From: Spirochaetales bacterium
GTDB lineage: Bacteria; Spirochaetota; Spirochaetia; Sphaerochaetales; Sphaerochaetaceae
NCBI GenBank assembly: GCA_018433865.1
Contig: JAHDQJ010000002.1
Location: 1 to 64,000 of the forward strand
Length of the DNA: 64,000 nt
Reading direction: 5' to 3'
Part shown: piece after piece, positions 52,468-60,868 of the stretch
How positions within the stretch are numbered: position 1 is the first letter of the stretch
Layout of the letters: every line of letters starts with the position of its first letter
Made by a program: the position numbers and the translations under genes
The notes under the pieces: generated by a model
What the model was told of the DNA's origin: nothing
The model's input: only the letters and a program-made list of their open reading frames with translations
Databases searched by the model: none

Positions 52468-53019
52468 TCATTCTGTTTCGATCGTCGCGAAATTCCATCC
52501 GAACTCCATGCAGAACCGCAGTCTTCCGTAACTGGGAATCAACCCTTGGATGTATGCGTGGCTTTCGGGAAATCCGTTGGAGGGATCCCTGAGGAGGATC
52601 GAAGGCTGCACGAACCATCCCGGAAGGAATTCCCAGGAGTAACCGAACTCGAGTTCATTGAGGTAGTGGATCCGTTCCTGCGGAAGATATGGTCCCACGA
52701 AGAGGCAGACACGTACCAAGGAGATACAGATGAAGGGTCCTGCAGACCATGGAAGGCAAAGCAGCTTCACCGCGCTTTCCAGCAACGCCTCCCCTCCTCC
52801 CGATCGATCGAGTGTCAGCGACAGGGGAATTTTCAGTCCGATCCCGCTTTGATGCCTCATCTCGAAACCGAGCTTGAAGATGGCATGCATGTCCCATACC
52901 GCATCGATCGATGCTGCATCGAGCGTCAGGATCAGGTCGACTTGACTTTCGGTTTCCGATGCCGCGACGGGAATCGTGAGGAACAGGAGGATCAACATGA
53001 GTACGGATGGAAATTTCAT
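52468..53019 (-). CDS. Small exported beta-rich protein
   Basis: A 183-residue protein from ATG 53019 (CAGGAG upstream). Signal peptide MKFPSVLMLILLFLTIPVAA. The mature part shows repeated strand patterns (FKLGFEMRHQSGIGLKIPLSLTL, ELEFGYSWEFLPGWFVQPSILL, GRLRFCMEFGWNFA) that suggest a small outer-membrane barrel. It probably shares a transcript with the lipoprotein gene 23 bases downstream. Function unknown. Confidence 0.6.
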   Translation of the reverse strand: MKFPSVLMLILLFLTIPVAASETESQVDLILTLDAASIDAVWDMHAIFKLGFEMRHQSGIGLKIPLSLTLDRSGGGEALLESAVKLLCLPWSAGPFICISLVRVCLFVGPYLPQERIHYLNELEFGYSWEFLPGWFVQPSILLRDPSNGFPESHAYIQGLIPSYGRLRFCMEFGWNFATIETE

Positions 53020-53067
53020 TGCGACTCCTGAGGCGAACCTATCATCGTCCGCCTTCGGTCGCAATCG

Positions 53068-53571
53068 TCAATTCATGCTAGCATCCTCAGCCCAGCCGAG
53101 AGCTTTGGCAAACCGCTGTTTGTGTCTCTTCATGAAAAAGATGGCGAATGCAGCTTCCTGTCCATCGTCGAATTTCACCGTGAGCCCGCCACGCAATCCT
53201 ACGACCTTCCCCACGGAGAAGCTGGAAACCTGATCGATGCGCGCACTCCAGATTTCCTTCGCACGCGCTCCCGTCTCGCGCCTTCCTGTTTTCTGGTAGA
53301 GCACCAGACGATCGGCGGTCACCACGAGACGGCCACGCACCAGGTCCTCGGTGGTCATCGGGGGAATCTTCCCCGCAAAGATGCTGAACCGGTATTCCCC
53401 GATCGGCAAATCCTTCTCGCCTACCCAATACGAGAAACGGTAGTACAGATAGAGGACCACGAACATCAGGATGAAGAGGGACCAGTACAGTTGCTGGGAG
53501 AGGCGCCCCATGGGCATGAACACCACGAGGGCGAACAGTGCCAGGAGCAAGATTTTCAACAAGGTTTTCAT
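53068..53571 (-). CDS. Membrane protein with two N-terminal helices and a PH-like domain
   Basis: A 167-residue protein starting MKTLLK at 53571. Two hydrophobic segments (about 4-20 and 25-47) precede a beta-rich domain (about 55-150: TEDLVRGRLVVTADRLVLYQK, VSSFSVGKVVGLRGGLTVKF, AAFAIFF) that resembles a bacterial PH domain. Function unknown. The upstream frame to 53667 overlaps the divergent DUF2156 gene and is not used. Confidence 0.6.
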   Translation of the reverse strand: MKTLLKILLLALFALVVFMPMGRLSQQLYWSLFILMFVVLYLYYRFSYWVGEKDLPIGEYRFSIFAGKIPPMTTEDLVRGRLVVTADRLVLYQKTGRRETGARAKEIWSARIDQVSSFSVGKVVGLRGGLTVKFDDGQEAAFAIFFMKRHKQRFAKALGWAEDASMN

Positions 53572-53665
53572 GGCAGTACTATAACAAATGCACATCGTTG
53601 CGTCAGCCATGAAGGACCGAATGCCTACCCTTGCCCCTCGTACGGGTTTGGAGTATCTTGGAATC

Positions 53666-54574
53666 ATGCATTCAATTCCACCCTATCCTGAAGAGACGCC
53701 GCTTACGCTGGAACATGCTTCGGAGTTGCAACCATACCTGCTTGACAACCGACATGGGGTCAGTGAGTTCTCCATGGCCTCGCTGCTCCCTTTCACCAAG
53801 AAACGCCATTATTCGGTCAGCAGCTACACAGACCCTGAGGGCAAGCGGGCATTCATGATCTTCGGCTTGCAGTGGACCGATGGCAAGGAGGAACGCTTCG
53901 CGATGCTACCCTCCGGATATCCTGGGAAGGAGCTGCTCGCAAACGTGCTCTCCCGTGTCCATGAGGTGAACACCATCGCTGAGGATTCGGCAGATTCCTG
54001 GAAAATCGCGTTACGGAAGGACAACCTCCCCTTCACCTGCGAGGAGGATCGTGACAACGCCGATTACCTCTATGACCGAAGAAGTCTCGTCGATCTCGTG
54101 GGCCAGAGCCTGCACAAGAAACTTGCCCATGCCTTGCACTTCGCAGAGGATCATCCTGACCGCATACTTGTCCCATCGCATCTTGCGAAGCAGGAGGACA
54201 TGGTCGCGGTACTCGATTCATGGGCCGAAGGAAGGGACTTGGTCGAGGATTACCAGGCGACGCTCTTGGCAATCACGCACCAGAAAGAGCTCTCACTCAA
54301 GGGCGTGGTCCTGTATACCGGCAATACACCGGTAGCCTTCACCCTGGGAGAGGAGGATGGTCCGTCCCGGTTCATCATCCATATCGAGAAAGCCATCGGA
54401 AGCTACCGGGGAGTCTACCAGTACATAAACCGGGCATTCGCCTCGGAGCTTCCTGAGCGGATTGCGGAGATCAACCGGGAACAGGACCTGGGCATTCCCG
54501 GCCTGCGGCAGGCGAAGATGACCTACAAGCCCTCCCGCCTGCTCATGAAGTACAGGATCAGACGCGCCGTCTAA
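53666..54574 (+). CDS. DUF2156 (phosphatidylglycerol lysyltransferase-like) domain protein
   Basis: A 302-residue soluble protein with the DUF2156 GNAT-related fold: an N-terminal half (FSMASLLPFTKKRHYSVSSY) and a C-terminal acyltransferase-like half (KGVVLYTGNTPVAFTLGEEDG, IHIEKAIGSYRGVYQYINRAFA, INREQDLGIPGLRQAKMTYKPS, FLMKYRI-like end). It lacks the flippase helices of MprF. Family members transfer aminoacyl groups or are uncharacterised. The start is uncertain; ATGs at 53588 and 53612 are alternatives and no ribosome binding site decides. It overlaps the antiporter gene tail to tail. Confidence 0.8.
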   Translation: MHSIPPYPEETPLTLEHASELQPYLLDNRHGVSEFSMASLLPFTKKRHYSVSSYTDPEGKRAFMIFGLQWTDGKEERFAMLPSGYPGKELLANVLSRVHEVNTIAEDSADSWKIALRKDNLPFTCEEDRDNADYLYDRRSLVDLVGQSLHKKLAHALHFAEDHPDRILVPSHLAKQEDMVAVLDSWAEGRDLVEDYQATLLAITHQKELSLKGVVLYTGNTPVAFTLGEEDGPSRFIIHIEKAIGSYRGVYQYINRAFASELPERIAEINREQDLGIPGLRQAKMTYKPSRLLMKYRIRRAV

Positions 54575-56193
54575 TCCTCCTTCGCCTGTTGGGTCGCAAA
54601 CATGTTCATCAACAATCCCGCCCCCATCATCTCGGGCTGCTCCATGCTCTTGATGCTGTCTACGAATTCCTGGAAATCGACCAAGGTCTCGAGCATCATG
54701 AGCCGAGCGAATGCCTCATGCTCGTGTTTGGCTGCTAGCTCGAGGTGTGCCGTACGGCGGCGCATCACGAAGATCATGTCCTCCTTGCGGATCTGCCACG
54801 AACGTACCGATCCCTCGATCGCACGGATGAAGAACCCTTCGCTCCGGAACGCATCGGAGAGTGAGCGCCGGACGAAATCCGCCGTTCTCTCCGAGGGAAA
54901 TTCCAACTCGATGGTCACCATCGACGCGCCATCCGATTCCACCAGTTGCTCGCGATAGCCGGACCCTCCCTTGAAGGTCTGCACCAACAACGGCGGTGCC
55001 GCGACAGAGGCGAGCAACATGGTCATGACCGCGACTCCGAACATATCGGGACCGATCGCTCCGCTTGCCAATCCGATACCTGCGACGATGAGCGTAACCT
55101 CTCCCCTGGGGAGCATTCCCGCTCCGATGCGCAACGCCCCCCGCAGATTGAATCCGACGAAGAGCGAGGGAAGGCCGCATCCGACAAGCTTGCCCACGAA
55201 CGCGATGAGACTGAAAAGAATGCCGAAACCGAGCACAGAACCGACCGCCTGGAAATCGACCATCATGCCCATGACCGCGAAGAAGACGGGTATGAAATAT
55301 TCGCCCACCGCCTTGACCCGTTCCGTGATCTCCATGGAGACATCGGTCTGGCTGAATGAAAGACCCGTGATATAGGCACCGATGATCATCGCGAGCCCGG
55401 CCATCTCCGAGAGTCCCGCCAGCAACAACGCGATGCCGAAAGAGATCTCGGCCATCACACCCAACGATTCCAATCCCTTCAGGCGCTTGGTCACATGGGG
55501 TGCCGCGATGATACCGACGATCATGCAGATTGCCCAGAAACCGACGGCCTTGAGCGCGACCATACCGATGCTTCCCCAAGCGATCGCTTGACCTCCCATG
55601 GAGACGGCTGAGATCCCGACCACCACCGAAAGGAGGATGATGCTGATGACATCGTCCAAAACCGCCGCAGCGAGGATCGTGACTCCCTCGGGACTCGAAA
55701 TCCTGCGGATCTCTCCCAAGATCCTGGCAGTGATGCCGATCGAAGTGGCGGTACAGATGGTTCCGAGGAAGAGCGCCTCGGGAGCCATGATCGAACCCAC
55801 CTCCGGATGGAGCAGGACAGTGATGCCTGCACCGAGGAAGAAGGAGGCGATCACTCCGCCGAACCCGACCACGGAAGCCTTTCCACTGAAGCGGAGGAAC
55901 GTCGGCAGATCGGTCTCCAATCCGCTGGTGAAGAGCAAGAGGATCGAACCCACCGTCGCGATCCCGTAGAGCTCCGGTGAAACGGGAATCGTTCCCCCGA
56001 CCGGAGGAAACAACGGACCGAGGGATCCCAAGGGAATCGCACCAAGGACATACGGACCGATCAGCATGCCTGCGACAAGCTCGCCAAGGACCCTGGGTTG
56101 TTTCAGCTTCCGTGAGAAAAACCATCCGTTCAGCTTGGTCGCGACCAGGATGACACCCAGTTGCAATGCCAGCAACATCATCTCATGTGCCAT
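54571..56193 (-). CDS. CPA2-type cation:proton antiporter
   Basis: A 540-residue monovalent cation antiporter. About 12 helices (1-405) with family motifs KLKQPRVLGELVAGMLIGPYVLG, LLLFTSGLETDLPTF (Kef/NapA-like), AAVLDDVISIILLSVV (LDD ion site) and GAYITGLSFSQTDV. A cytoplasmic tail (about 425-540) contains MVTIELEFPSERTADFVRRSL. The KTN/RCK domain of KefB/C is not evident. It follows the EIIA-like gene by 12 bases, suggesting regulation by that protein. Sodium or potassium specificity cannot be decided. Confidence 0.9.
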   Translation of the reverse strand: MAHEMMLLALQLGVILVATKLNGWFFSRKLKQPRVLGELVAGMLIGPYVLGAIPLGSLGPLFPPVGGTIPVSPELYGIATVGSILLLFTSGLETDLPTFLRFSGKASVVGFGGVIASFFLGAGITVLLHPEVGSIMAPEALFLGTICTATSIGITARILGEIRRISSPEGVTILAAAVLDDVISIILLSVVVGISAVSMGGQAIAWGSIGMVALKAVGFWAICMIVGIIAAPHVTKRLKGLESLGVMAEISFGIALLLAGLSEMAGLAMIIGAYITGLSFSQTDVSMEITERVKAVGEYFIPVFFAVMGMMVDFQAVGSVLGFGILFSLIAFVGKLVGCGLPSLFVGFNLRGALRIGAGMLPRGEVTLIVAGIGLASGAIGPDMFGVAVMTMLLASVAAPPLLVQTFKGGSGYREQLVESDGASMVTIELEFPSERTADFVRRSLSDAFRSEGFFIRAIEGSVRSWQIRKEDMIFVMRRRTAHLELAAKHEHEAFARLMMLETLVDFQEFVDSIKSMEQPEMMGAGLLMNMFATQQAKED

Positions 56194-56205
56194 GTTCCCG
56201 CACCC

Positions 56206-56652
56206 CTATGCGCCGAAGACCGCAAGGACTTCCTGCGCCGTCTTCGCCTGGAGAATCTTCGCCCTGGCTTCCTCGGTCTTGATCACCATGCTTACCTCCG
56301 CGAGGAATTGCACGTGCGGTCCGACCCGATCGATCGGAGAGAGCGTCATGATGAAGATACGGCTCGGTTGTCCGTCCAGGGAGTTGAAGTCCACACCTTC
56401 CGGTTTCAAGCCGATGCAGGCGACAAGGTTCTTCACCGCCTTCGTCTTCGCATGGGGGATGGCGACTCCGTGTTGGATTCCTGTCGACATCTTCCGTTCA
56501 CGCTCCATGAGCGCGGCGAAGACCTCATCCTTGTCGGAGACGTAGCCTGCAGAAACGAGCAGGTCGAGCAATTCGCGGATGATCTCCTCCTTCGTCGAAC
56601 TTTTCAACGAGGTGGAAACTACCGCCGGAGAGAGTATCTGTTTGATTTTCAT
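56206..56652 (-). CDS. PTS EIIA-like regulatory protein (fructose/nitrogen type)
   Basis: A 148-residue EIIA domain of the fructose/mannitol/Ntr superfamily. KMSTGIQHGVAIPHAKT carries the phosphorylatable His (in IPHAKT); an upstream acidic region and IFIMTLSPIDRVGPHVQFLAEVSMV complete the fold. No EIIB/EIIC genes are next to it; instead it is paired with a cation antiporter, so regulation of transport rather than sugar uptake is likely (inference). EI and HPr are not in the window. Confidence 0.9.
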   Translation of the reverse strand: MKIKQILSPAVVSTSLKSSTKEEIIRELLDLLVSAGYVSDKDEVFAALMERERKMSTGIQHGVAIPHAKTKAVKNLVACIGLKPEGVDFNSLDGQPSRIFIMTLSPIDRVGPHVQFLAEVSMVIKTEEARAKILQAKTAQEVLAVFGA

Positions 56653-56739
56653 ACCTGAGTGATACCATCATAACCTTCTTCTTTCAAGATGGTGAGAAGC
56701 ATGAAGCGAAGCACAGAGGTATGTTTGGCGGAGGTACGT

Positions 56740-58779
56740 ATGAAAAGGCAAAGACAGTACATCATCGTCATTCTGCTTCTCGCCGTGTGTGCGTTCACCG
56801 CATGTGAGGATGCACGGGGTTCCACGACACTCAGGCTCAGGTTCTCTTCCGGGATCCTCGGCCGGTCGGAGACACGGGAGGTGATCAGCCCGGAGGGGCA
56901 GAGCCTCGCCATCACCGCCTATACGGTGAGCGGTACCGGTCCGCATGACAATTCGTTCAGTGTCTCGACCAACAGTACCCAAGTCGATATCAACGGGTTG
57001 GTGATCGGTACGTGGGATATCGCGGTGACGGGAGTGAACCAACAGGGCAAGGCGCTCGCCCACGGATCGGTCTCACACCTGCTTACCACAAGGGACAACA
57101 CCGTGGAGGTATCGCTGGACGAATTCATCGGCTCAGGCTTCGTCGACCTCGATTTCCACTGGACCGACACGGAGTATCCGGATATCCAGTTCGATCTCCG
57201 CTTGAAACCGCAAAACGGAATCGAGCAGGTGATCACCACGGGCAAGACGGTCAATCCCAGCGCGGGAACGGCACGGTACCATGCAGAGTTGCCGACCGGC
57301 TCGTATGATCTCTCTTTCTCCCTCAGCAGCGCGGGGACGAGGATAGCGGGAGGGGTGGTCGCAATCAGGATCCTCGATGAACTGACCAGTGAGAAGGACA
57401 TCGCCATCGTCGTCGACAAGTTGACACCGGATGCCACGGCTCTGAACATCCGCAGTTCAGTAGCCGAACCGGTCGAAGGGGACATAGATGGCGTTCCTTC
57501 CACGGTACTGCCGTACCAGACGGTAGGAGCAACCTTCATCCGCAGCAAGGGTGGCGGCGACATGCCGACCATCGTCGATTGGTATCTGGATGGAGTGCAC
57601 CTGGGAACGTCCCCGTCCATCGAGTTCTCCACCCATACCGGCAATCATAGGCTCGATGCCATCGCACGCACGGAGCTCCTCGGAAGCGTCGGATTCGCCA
57701 CCCAGCCCTTTCGTGCCACGGTGGGAGAACTCGATGGAGTGCCGGTCATCGTCTCGGACATCACGATGGGGGATCGGGACGAAAACGACACGCCATACCG
57801 ACTTTCCGGTATCACCGATTGTGCATTTCTCCGTGATGGCAGGATGCTCATCGCCAGCGGGGAGGGACTGCAACTCTGTGAGATCATACAGGACAAGATC
57901 CATGTCGTGAACAACTTCACCTCGTCGGGAGCCACCATGCCTCCGACGACCGACCCGTTTCCCACGAACGGCCTGTCCGACCTGTTGGTCGATACCGCCG
58001 ATGATCTGGTGATCAGCGGAGCGAGGGGAAACGGAACCGTGGCGATCTATCGTTACGATAACCAAGGAAAGACGCTCAATAAAATCGGAACGCTTACGGA
58101 TGAAGGTGCTCCGTGGGGAAGCAACATCCTCAACATCGTCGCCGATTTCGGAGCGAACCGGCTGTTCATCGCCGACCCCGTGAGCAAGAAGGTACATCAT
58201 GTCACCTACGATGCAACCGGATTCGGCACAGTCGGGACCTCATCCATCACGGCATCTGCCGATCCGACCCATCTTTCGATAGCTCCGGACGGACAGAGCC
58301 TCGGCATCATGTGTGCAAGCGACCACTCGTTCCAGGTGTATGCAATCTCGTTCCTCATGGGTAACATACTTATGCCGAACACTGGCGACACGGCTCTTGC
58401 AGCTTCACCTCCGACAGACCTGTGCAGGATCTTCCTCCTCGGGAACGTGGCGCTTGTCAACGAATCCGACGGCATGTATCTGTACAGCGTCCCACAGAGC
58501 GGGAAGATATGGACCATGATCAGGAAAGTCTCCACGGAGAACCGTATCGTCGGCGACATCGCGTGTTCGACCACGTACGATGCATTCTGGCGGCTGGAGG
58601 GGGGAACAAATCCGAAGGTCGTGAAGGGAACGATGAGCAGCGCGGTCCCCGGATACGATGTGGGCACGATGCCGAGCGGTTCTTTGTCGGCTACCGACAT
58701 CTGCCACTCACCACGGGGCGATTTCCTTGTCATCAACGGCGACAACCGACTCATGCTCCTGAGGATCTCAGACGGGTAA
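56740..58779 (+). CDS. Lipoprotein with beta-propeller-like C-terminal domain
   Basis: A 679-residue lipoprotein, lipobox FTAC (Cys22), GGAGG 5 bases before ATG 56740. The N-terminal 260 residues look like two or three Ig-like beta domains (LRLRFSSGILGRSETREVIS, STRLTAR-free; VNQQGKALAHGSV, GSYDLSFSLSSAGTRIAGG). Residues about 350-679 have repeated blocks of the kind seen in seven-bladed propellers (LVDTADDLVISGARGNGTVAIYR, RLFIADPVSKKVHHV, LSIAPDGQSLGIMCASD, SPRGDFLVINGDNR). No family recognised; a surface binding role is plausible. The upstream ATGs at 56689 and 56701 lack ribosome binding sites. Confidence 0.65.
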   Translation: MKRQRQYIIVILLLAVCAFTACEDARGSTTLRLRFSSGILGRSETREVISPEGQSLAITAYTVSGTGPHDNSFSVSTNSTQVDINGLVIGTWDIAVTGVNQQGKALAHGSVSHLLTTRDNTVEVSLDEFIGSGFVDLDFHWTDTEYPDIQFDLRLKPQNGIEQVITTGKTVNPSAGTARYHAELPTGSYDLSFSLSSAGTRIAGGVVAIRILDELTSEKDIAIVVDKLTPDATALNIRSSVAEPVEGDIDGVPSTVLPYQTVGATFIRSKGGGDMPTIVDWYLDGVHLGTSPSIEFSTHTGNHRLDAIARTELLGSVGFATQPFRATVGELDGVPVIVSDITMGDRDENDTPYRLSGITDCAFLRDGRMLIASGEGLQLCEIIQDKIHVVNNFTSSGATMPPTTDPFPTNGLSDLLVDTADDLVISGARGNGTVAIYRYDNQGKTLNKIGTLTDEGAPWGSNILNIVADFGANRLFIADPVSKKVHHVTYDATGFGTVGTSSITASADPTHLSIAPDGQSLGIMCASDHSFQVYAISFLMGNILMPNTGDTALAASPPTDLCRIFLLGNVALVNESDGMYLYSVPQSGKIWTMIRKVSTENRIVGDIACSTTYDAFWRLEGGTNPKVVKGTMSSAVPGYDVGTMPSGSLSATDICHSPRGDFLVINGDNRLMLLRISDG

Positions 58780-60057
58780 GCGGGGAACCCTGATGGTGAC
58801 GACGGTTCCCGTCTTTTCGGTGCTGGCGATCGAAACGGATCCTCCGTGCAGGCGGGCGATCCTGTCCACGATCGTCAGCCCGAGGCCTGAACCGGCTGAA
58901 TTGCGTGCATATTCCCCACGGTAGAGACGTTCGAATACTCTCGGCAACTCTTCAGGAGGAATAGGCTTGCCGCTATTCGTCACTTGGAGAAACACATCAG
59001 TACCCTCCACATTCATGCGCAATTCGATATGCCCTCCATCCTCAGTGTGCCGGACAGCATTCGCAAGCAAGTTGGCACACGATCGCATGAGCAACTGTTC
59101 ATCGGCATGCAGCGTCTCGATTCCGATCATCCGTGAGTACCGGATATTCTTGCGGAGCATCTGAGCCTCGAACCGTTGGAACAGTTCCCTGGAGAAATCC
59201 TCGGCATCGATCTCGGCAGGAACGAGCTTGGTCTCAGGCGATTCGAGACGCATGAGCATTTCCAGCGACTCTATCAGATCCTCCATGCGACCGAGTTCCC
59301 TGATGGTACGGTCGAGGCGATCCTTCGAAGGCGCCAAGATCCCATCGGACATTCCTTCCAACTGCGCTTTCATCGATGCTACGGGTGTCCGCAGGTCATG
59401 CGCCACATCCTGCGACCATTGCGAGCGGACCGTCCTCTCCTCCTCCAGTCTTCGACGGAGGGACTCGATCAAGGCAGCGATGCGGGACATCTCGTCGGTC
59501 CCTTCGGCATCCACGCGCACAGAGAGATTCCCTTCGTTCATGGTATGCAAGGATCGGGCGATCCGATCCGCCGGATGGGAAAACTTCCTGGACACATACA
59601 GCGCGGCGAACAGTGCGATACCCAAGGAGAACACCAAGGAAGCAACCAGAGCGAAGATCATCGATCTGATGAGTTCTTGGTTGGCACTATCCTCCGCGAA
59701 CGAGAGGTTCCCGGTTGCGTAGTATCCGATCTGCACTCCTTGATGTGTCACCGGGTATTTCGTTGCGAAGGAGAGGGTGCGGCTCATCGCTTGCCGCATG
59801 CCCATGCCCCTGTTCGTTGCCACGAGATTGCCCTGCAGGTCATAGACGGCAAGTTGTCCCGCGTACTCGATTCCCCCAGTACGATCCGCTTCACCGGTCA
59901 AGATGAGACGGGCCGTTTCGGAGGCTTGCCGATCCTTGATCTCCCTCCAGGAGAGATCCGAATGCCGATACCCGAAGAACAGCAATACGCTGATCACCGC
60001 AAGTTGGATGATGAACACGAGGATGAACACCAGGAAAGTCTTCCGTACCAAGGTCAT
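58768..60057 (-). CDS. Sensor histidine kinase
   Basis: A 429-residue HisKA-type kinase. TM1 (8-30), a periplasmic sensor loop (about 31-131, AGQLAVYDLQGNLVATNRG), TM2 (132-155), HAMP, then the dimerisation helix WSQDVAHDLRTPVASMK with phospho-His220 and an HATPase_c domain (ANLLANAVRHTEDGGHIEL, ERLYRGEYARNSAGSGLGLTIVDRIARLHGG). Its ATG overlaps the response regulator stop (ATGA). The signal is not known. The class resembles BaeS/CpxA-type envelope sensors. Confidence 0.92.
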   Translation of the reverse strand: MTLVRKTFLVFILVFIIQLAVISVLLFFGYRHSDLSWREIKDRQASETARLILTGEADRTGGIEYAGQLAVYDLQGNLVATNRGMGMRQAMSRTLSFATKYPVTHQGVQIGYYATGNLSFAEDSANQELIRSMIFALVASLVFSLGIALFAALYVSRKFSHPADRIARSLHTMNEGNLSVRVDAEGTDEMSRIAALIESLRRRLEEERTVRSQWSQDVAHDLRTPVASMKAQLEGMSDGILAPSKDRLDRTIRELGRMEDLIESLEMLMRLESPETKLVPAEIDAEDFSRELFQRFEAQMLRKNIRYSRMIGIETLHADEQLLMRSCANLLANAVRHTEDGGHIELRMNVEGTDVFLQVTNSGKPIPPEELPRVFERLYRGEYARNSAGSGLGLTIVDRIARLHGGSVSIASTEKTGTVVTIRVPRLPV

Positions 60058-60773
60058 TCGCGTTCCTCGCCCATGAACCGATACCCGAAGGCACGTACCG
60101 TCTCTACCCACTCATTCACGCCCAGCTTTCCCCTGATGTTCTTCATATGGGTATTGATTGCCCGCTCGGATCCCTCTGCGAGGTAATCCAGGCAGATGCC
60201 CAACAGCTGCTCGCGACTCACCACCATCGCCGGCCGGGCCGCAAGGAATGCGAGTATCTTCCACTCGGTCGCGGTCAAGCGTATCTCGATACCGTCATGC
60301 TCGCACCGGTGTGCCTGCTCATCGAGAAGCAGTGTGTGTCGCTTCCCATCACCAGCCGCTTGAGCCGGGAGATACCACATCGATGCACCCGTTTCTTCCG
60401 TAGGCTTGCCGCGCATACTGCGGTTGATGATCGAACGGACGCGGAGCACCAGTTCCCGCATGGAGAACGGCTTGACCACATAATCATCCGCACCGATTTC
60501 GAATCCTGTGATCCGGTCCGACTCGCTTGAGCGCGCAGTGAGGAAGAGGATCGGAATGTCCTGTTCTTTCTTCAACTTGCGGGCAAGATGGAAGCCATCT
60601 CCGTCCGGAAGCATCACATCGAGGATGATGAGATCGGGTACCGCCATCCTTGCAGCCTCGGCAACCCCACCCAGCCGGTCGAACGACACCACATGATGAC
60701 CGTCCACCTCGAGATACGAGACGATCGCCTCATTGAGTCCTGCATTGTCCTCGACGACGAATATCCTTGCCAC
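60054..60773 (-). CDS. OmpR/PhoB-family response regulator
   Basis: A 239-residue regulator. Receiver: VVEDNAGL (acidic pocket), LIILDVMLPDGDG with phospho-Asp52, FLTAR and DDYVVKPFSM (Lys). A winged-helix domain of about 100 residues follows (EIRLTATEWKILAFLAARP, RAINTHMKNIRGKLG, VRAFGYRF). Start is GTG 60773 with AGGAGG. A direct repeat TTTACC-N5-TTTACC (60846-60862) upstream may be its own binding site. Confidence 0.94.
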   Translation of the reverse strand: MARIFVVEDNAGLNEAIVSYLEVDGHHVVSFDRLGGVAEAARMAVPDLIILDVMLPDGDGFHLARKLKKEQDIPILFLTARSSESDRITGFEIGADDYVVKPFSMRELVLRVRSIINRSMRGKPTEETGASMWYLPAQAAGDGKRHTLLLDEQAHRCEHDGIEIRLTATEWKILAFLAARPAMVVSREQLLGICLDYLAEGSERAINTHMKNIRGKLGVNEWVETVRAFGYRFMGEERE

Positions 60774-60832
60774 CCGAACCTCCTGACTTGCGTCTATCCT
60801 ACACCTCCACCATACGCAGGAAAAGAGTCATC

Positions 60833-60862
60833 ATGATATGCAGACGGTAAAGATTTGGTAAA
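60833..60862 (-). promoter_or_regulatory. Candidate response-regulator box and promoter
   Basis: On the minus strand TTTACC-AAATC-TTTACC (60846-60862) forms an 11-base-period direct repeat, typical of OmpR/PhoB-type binding sites. A TATCAT hexamer (60833-60838) lies 7 bases downstream as a possible -10, about 60 bases before the regulator gene. Confidence 0.4.
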
Positions 60863-60868
60863 GAATGA

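Noticed and set aside
54716-56125. 469-codon minus-strand frame
   Set aside because: Same strand but a different frame from the antiporter; composition is Arg/Gly/His-rich and typical of an off-frame reading.
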